This document shows, one piece after another, positions 60,372-64,000 of a DNA stretch of 64,000 bases (position 1 is the stretch's first letter; the number at the start of each line of letters is the position of its first letter). Source of the DNA: Spirosoma endophyticum. GTDB taxonomy: Bacteria > Bacteroidota > Bacteroidia > Cytophagales > Spirosomataceae. Under the pieces are notes generated by a model, which saw nothing but the letters and a program-made list of their open reading frames with translations, did not search any database and had not been told where the DNA came from. The position numbers and the translations under genes were made by a program. The stretch is from assembly GCF_900112365.1 (NCBI RefSeq), contig NZ_FOLQ01000006.1, positions 124,001-188,000 on the forward strand. Reading direction: 5' to 3'.

Positions 60372-60388
60372 ACCTTGTTATTACTTTG

Positions 60389-62443
60389 TTATTCTACACC
60401 GAACATTACATCTGCACGACGGCCACTGTTGCCAGCACGGCGACGAGTCGCTTTCTTCTTAACGGGTGCAGGCGGAGCCAGTAACTTAGCTTTCTGAGCA
60501 TCAGTCAATGGTTTCAGGTCAGTGATCGTGTAGCTGTTATCGCTAATCGTCGTATTGAAGCTACCCACAACTTGCTCTGGCTGACCATTGCATGGGAGTT
60601 TCGTAACGGAGAACACAGCGCGGAAGTACTGAACCTGTGGACGTACCCGGCGATTTTTGAAGCGGATAGCGTTTCCACTTTCAATTTTTGTTTTCTCAGC
60701 CTGTAGTTGTTGTGCAAGACCACCTGGCAGCTCATTGAGGTTTAGGATAACCGTATTTGTATCGAACTCAATAGCACTGGTTGCCAACAGACGATTCAGA
60801 CCACGATAGCGAAGGCGAGTAACGGTATCTCCAACCGAGGTGATCGTACCGTTACAGTAGCAGACGTTAGCCACTTCACGCGTGTAAGGTGTGCGGTAGT
60901 ATACTTCCAGACGCTCCAGACGGTGACGGTATTTGCAGTCAACAAACTCTGGCTTATCCCGAATACTAGCAAAGCTACTCGTTGCTACTTCACTCATACA
61001 GGTACCACATTTAGCAACTTGCTTATTGTGAACCGTTACGTAATAGAACCCAGGGTTTAATTGTCCGTTAGAGAAATAGGCCGGTGGGAAAGCTAACGTT
61101 GTATCCGTCGTATTTTCTAATTGAGCAATCACTTGATCTGCGTTACCGGCAACTACTGAATCTGGACGGTAGTACAAACGAGCCGTGAAAGTTTCGTTTC
61201 TTGGATTCGGCGTCGTACTGCGCCAGCTAATGACTGGTGCTGCTGCTGACTTATTCACGGCGGTAAACTTTTGCTCGTTCGTGCTATCAGCATATGATAA
61301 CGATGCACCCTTGAGTGAAGCACCATTAAAATTGACATTCAACTCAGGAATCTGTTCGCAGGTTGGGCAGGAAACAGGAGCTTTGGGGATCAGCTTCTTC
61401 TGAACGAATCCTTTCCGAACAGCCAGACCAACCGTGAAACCACCATGTTTACGTTTGAACTCGTACAATTGATTATCAACGCCATTAACGATCAGATAGT
61501 TAAGGCGAGTAATAAACCCTTGCCCCTGCACACCGATGTTCCAGTTGTTACGTAATGGGAAGAACACTGCCAACGATCCTAGTGCGCCTAAGTGATAAAG
61601 GTTCGAGCTGGGGTTAACTGATCGAAGTAAAGCTCCCCCATTAACAAGAGACGGAACAGCTCCGGGTTGTAATGTACCTTGCGATGGAATATAGGCAGCA
61701 ATGGTTGCGGCTTCTGTGCGGAACAATCCGCCACGAGCAGCTGCTTCGATAAACGTTGTAGCTTCCGGATTACGACGACTACGAGCTAGTGTAAACGTCA
61801 GTATCGGACCTACTGTCAGGAACATATCTTCCGACGCTCGTTGATCAATCTGAACCTGACTAGCCGGCACGCTTGGGGTACGCGCAGCAGCCAGTCCATA
61901 CAAGTAATCTTTATAGATACTACGTGTAATATAGTTCTGGTAGCCAAAGGCAGTCCCCACACCAAAACGAAGACGACGAATAGCAGGTGTGAAAAAATAA
62001 TCAACAGTAGCGGTTATATTAATACCCGCGCCGTTATATAAGGTTTTATCACGCTTATTGGGACCAAACGTATTTTCCCAAGTACCGCAATAAGCAAAGT
62101 TAGGTCCGGCGTATAAACCGACTCTCCAGGGAGACAGACGACGGACCAGAATAAATGTTTGAAAAGTCGTATCACAATCGTCCAGTTCCGCAACATCACT
62201 GGCCTGAGCTTTGAAATCGTTTCTACGCAAGGTATCTGTGTAAATTCCTTTACCCAGACGGTAGATGTTTTCGCGCTCGTAGTAACCACTAGGGGCAGTT
62301 GTTGACGTACTTTGTTGAACTGTGGCGGGTTGAACCCGGACTGTATCAGCCTGTTGAGCAAGGCCAAGAGTAGGTATTGCAAAACTTAGCAACACGAGTC
62401 CAGCCAGCATCCTCATGGGGTGTTGTTGGATAAATGTTCGCAT
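60389..62443 (-). CDS. Large envelope protein of unknown function with barrel-like region
   Basis: 684 residues from the ATG at 62443 (the open frame extends eight codons up to a TTG). A signal peptide (about 1-30, ending GLAQQ) is followed by a Gln/Thr/Ser linker. Residues about 90-330 alternate short strands typical of an outer membrane barrel (RRLFGVGTAFGYQNYI, LFLTVGPILTFTLARS). The middle holds a CPTCEQIPELN pair and the C-terminal half a CGTCMSEV pair and FVDCKYRHRLERLEVYYRTPY, so it may form disulfides or bind metal. It ends basic and Arg-rich (KKKATRRRAG) rather than in the usual Phe. I do not recognise the family. Confidence 0.7.
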   Translation of the reverse strand: MRTFIQQHPMRMLAGLVLLSFAIPTLGLAQQADTVRVQPATVQQSTSTTAPSGYYERENIYRLGKGIYTDTLRRNDFKAQASDVAELDDCDTTFQTFILVRRLSPWRVGLYAGPNFAYCGTWENTFGPNKRDKTLYNGAGINITATVDYFFTPAIRRLRFGVGTAFGYQNYITRSIYKDYLYGLAAARTPSVPASQVQIDQRASEDMFLTVGPILTFTLARSRRNPEATTFIEAAARGGLFRTEAATIAAYIPSQGTLQPGAVPSLVNGGALLRSVNPSSNLYHLGALGSLAVFFPLRNNWNIGVQGQGFITRLNYLIVNGVDNQLYEFKRKHGGFTVGLAVRKGFVQKKLIPKAPVSCPTCEQIPELNVNFNGASLKGASLSYADSTNEQKFTAVNKSAAAPVISWRSTTPNPRNETFTARLYYRPDSVVAGNADQVIAQLENTTDTTLAFPPAYFSNGQLNPGFYYVTVHNKQVAKCGTCMSEVATSSFASIRDKPEFVDCKYRHRLERLEVYYRTPYTREVANVCYCNGTITSVGDTVTRLRYRGLNRLLATSAIEFDTNTVILNLNELPGGLAQQLQAEKTKIESGNAIRFKNRRVRPQVQYFRAVFSVTKLPCNGQPEQVVGSFNTTISDNSYTITDLKPLTDAQKAKLLAPPAPVKKKATRRRAGNSGRRADVMFGVE

Positions 62444-63180
62444 ATTTATTGAGTTAATTTGACGCAATGTTTCAAAAAATAAAATTTCCTTTTCAGGTAC
62501 GGCTGTGGAATTTAGAGAATGATCAGACCACTAAATCAGTGGTTTTCACTACAACTAGCCAGTCTACGATCTACTTTTCAGTCTGCAAGCAGTCCTTAGA
62601 TGTACTTATGACTAATTTTTTAAACAAATGTTTCTTCTGGCTTCGTATTAATTTTTCAAGACATCAGCCAGAAAATGACCTTTCTCATAAAAATACAGTC
62701 AACGAATGTGACTGGCCGCACAGATCACCTTACACATGATCCATTAATTCACGATTTTTCTGCAATGTTAAGACTGAATTGCAAAAGTCAACCTATTCTT
62801 TCAATATTTTTTCAATGCCTTATGCCAAATAACCTAAGCGAGCTCGGGTCATATTTGTCTTTTAGTAATAAGGGTATCGAAAGGCCATTGGACTTTTTCC
62901 ATAGTGGGGTAACGTTTCGTTCAAACCTGTCAGAAGTAGTATCTTTGGTCAATAATAGCAATAATAAGGTGATAAAAAAACAATTCTGGTTTTCATGCTC
63001 AAACAAAGGGCATATTTCTGTTTTTTCTTATCAAGCAGACTCTGACAGGCATTAAAAAGTTGGATTTCATAAGAAATAAAACTTAGAAAGAATCATTTAC
63101 TTAGGATCTGGCTTACCTGTATACGATAATTTAAGGCTTTCGTAATGTGCATCCCTTGGTAGCATGATTCTTCATGGACG
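62444..63180. other. 737-nt AT-rich intergenic stretch, no supported gene
   Basis: A 126-codon frame at 62675-63055 has no recognisable domain and codon use unlike the neighbours; I do not call it. I see no hairpin with a T run. The stretch holds the upstream regions of both flanking minus genes only for the 60389 gene. Confidence 0.35.
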
Positions 63181-63630
63181 TTAAAATGGTAGTTTCACCG
63201 ACGTCTGTATCAGATTCGTTGCGCACTTAACAATTATTTTACTATCTGCAGCGATAATACGTCCCTCGCAGTGAACGATATTTTTTCCCTCCCTTGTAAG
63301 CTCAGCTACGGCCGTCACTACCTCGCCCAACCGAGCTGCATGCAAAAAGTCGATAGTAAGGTTAATAGATGTATAGGCAAACTCGCGCCCAAGTGTAAAT
63401 ACCATCGCCCCAATCAAATCGTCCAGAATTGCAGTTGCAGCTCCCCCGTGAAGTACGCCCGCTGGATTTGTCATATCCTCACGAACGGTAAAATCAGCCA
63501 CTAATCGTCCGTAATCCGCAGCCCGAATAGTCCCATTGAGCCAGCGCCCCAGCGGAGAGATGCTATTACTCATAGATTGGCCAATCTGGGACTGGAAGAA
63601 ATCTAGGCGTTGATTCGTAGCATTGTTCAT
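63181..63630 (-). CDS. PaaI-family hotdog thioesterase
   Basis: 149 residues from the ATG at 63630 (three codons after a TTG). One hotdog fold: NPAGVLHGGAATAILDDLIGAMVF near 55-78, with the conserved G-x-L-H-G-G and a catalytic Asp in ILDD, then YTSINLTIDFLHAARLGEVVTAVAELTREGKNIVHCEGRI near 87-126. PaaI-type enzymes hydrolyse phenylacetyl-CoA and related thioesters; the substrate here is unknown. A promoter-like TATTTTTG box (63637-63644, minus strand) lies only 7 nt upstream, hinting at a short or absent leader. Confidence 0.88.
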   Translation of the reverse strand: MNNATNQRLDFFQSQIGQSMSNSISPLGRWLNGTIRAADYGRLVADFTVREDMTNPAGVLHGGAATAILDDLIGAMVFTLGREFAYTSINLTIDFLHAARLGEVVTAVAELTREGKNIVHCEGRIIAADSKIIVKCATNLIQTSVKLPF

Positions 63631-63636
63631 AGGCAA

Positions 63637-63670
63637 CAAAAATAGTATTAAACTAAGCTATAAGCCCAAA
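63637..63670 (-). promoter_or_regulatory. Candidate promoter of the thioesterase gene
   Basis: On the minus strand TTTG (63667-63670), 22-nt spacer, TATTTTTG (63637-63644). The ATG at 63630 follows after 6 nt, so the mRNA would be nearly leaderless. Confidence 0.4.
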
Positions 63671-63694
63671 GGACGCTATTATTTGTGGACTTTC

Positions 63695-63726
63695 TTGTGA
63701 GATTTTCAAGACTTATACTACTTTTG
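63695..63726 (+). promoter_or_regulatory. Promoter of the ComA-like gene
   Basis: TTG (63695-63697), 21-nt spacer, TACTTTTG (63719-63726), an exact TAnnTTTG match. The ATG at 63760 follows 33 nt later. Confidence 0.55.
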
Positions 63727-63759
63727 AACGATTTTTATGCGCCTATTTGATTATTTCAA

Positions 63760-64000
63760 ATGAATTATACACTTACACAGTTACCCGACCGTACCGAAAA
63801 GCCCCGCCAGAGTGGATTGACAATGGTAATGGACAAAGGGTTAAGTCTACGCGAGGTGGAAGACTTTTTGTCCACCTCTGCTGGCCATTCAGACATAGTT
63901 AAATTGGGTTGGGCAACATCATTTGTCACACCAAATCTGAAAGATAAAATAGCCATTTATCAGTCGGCAGGTATTCCTGTTTACTTTGGTGGGACATTAT
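63760..64000 (+). CDS. Phosphosulfolactate synthase-like (ComA family) protein, partial at window end
   Basis: ATG at 63760, open to the window edge; 80 residues are visible. MNYTLTQLPDRTEKPRQSGLTMVMDKGLSLREVEDFLSTSAGHSDIVKLGWATSFVT matches the N-terminus of the ComA family (PRQSGLTMVMDKG and DIVKLGWGT motifs). Archaeal ComA adds sulfite to phosphoenolpyruvate to give phosphosulfolactate for coenzyme M; bacterial homologues without a CoM pathway are also common and of uncertain role. GYPVYFGGTL-type strand is reached just before the edge. A promoter box lies upstream. Confidence 0.85.
   Translation, partial: MNYTLTQLPDRTEKPRQSGLTMVMDKGLSLREVEDFLSTSAGHSDIVKLGWATSFVTPNLKDKIAIYQSAGIPVYFGGTL

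Noticed and set aside
62675..63055. 126-codon frame as a real gene
   Set aside because: No recognisable domain, signal peptide or operon context, AT-rich codon use, and no promoter or terminator signal.
1..64000. tRNA, rRNA, CRISPR array, transposase, integrase or phage genes
   Set aside because: I read both strands for these and saw none. Short tRNA-like folds without a full cloverleaf were not counted. A dedicated covariance search would be decisive.

Overview
The window looks like a chromosomal segment of a Bacteroidota bacterium of the order Cytophagales, most likely Spirosoma or a close relative. This is inferred, not tested. The grounds are a SusC/SusD pair, a hybrid two-component sensor with an AraC output domain, DUF5686 and OMP_b-brl_3 outer membrane proteins, a gliding-motility/T9SS-type C-terminal domain, several promoters of the Bacteroidota type (TTTG or TTG, about 19 nt, TAnnTTTG), weak Shine-Dalgarno sequences and moderate GC. 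No rRNA, tRNA, CRISPR array, transposase or phage gene was seen.

Layout. 1-5.9 kb: housekeeping and envelope genes (partial APP1-type phosphatase, lipid kinase, FdhD, DUF5686 protein, PyrR). 6-8.5 kb: a secreted protein whose C-terminal sorting domain is cut by an in-frame TGA, then pth and a small exported protein. 8.7-14.7 kb: RlaP-type nucleotidyltransferase, a small membrane protein, a structured RNA candidate, an OMP_b-brl_3 receptor and a beta-barrel protein. 14.9-20.4 kb: an eight-PAS histidine kinase, a VOC protein and an aldo/keto reductase. 20.8-23.8 kb: AT-rich accessory stretch with unknown proteins and a stand-alone, apparently catalytically dead C-terminal domain of a polyol dehydrogenase. 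24.1-36 kb: a fructan/fructose utilisation locus. 36.2-44.5 kb: diheme cytochrome c, unknown protein, OmpA-like protein, HhH protein, EamA transporter, NAD synthetase, and a T4-like polynucleotide kinase/phosphatase. 44.7-51.4 kb: NTF2-like protein, aminotransferase, VanX-like dipeptidase, GH5, YciF-type ferritin-like protein, TIM-barrel epimerase and a 30-residue membrane peptide. 51.5-64 kb: propeller-type sensor kinase, AraC regulator, lipoprotein, TPR protein, etfB-etfA, bifunctional nuclease, secreted PPC-domain protein, a large envelope protein, a thioesterase and the start of a ComA-like synthase.

The clearest functional unit is the fructan locus. The HTCS sensor (periplasmic sugar-binding domain, kinase, receiver, AraC) probably detects fructose and switches on an MFS sugar porter, a PfkB-type fructokinase, SusC, SusD and a secreted GH32 enzyme, all on the same strand. 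Three TGTATCAA boxes lie between the regulator and the transporter.

The window is rich in long, often perfect inverted repeats between genes. Some behave like intrinsic terminators. Others (13842-13924, 37318-37371, 57936-58003) are longer or better conserved than a terminator needs. Enzyme names rest on recognised motifs; substrates, operators and promoters are inference.
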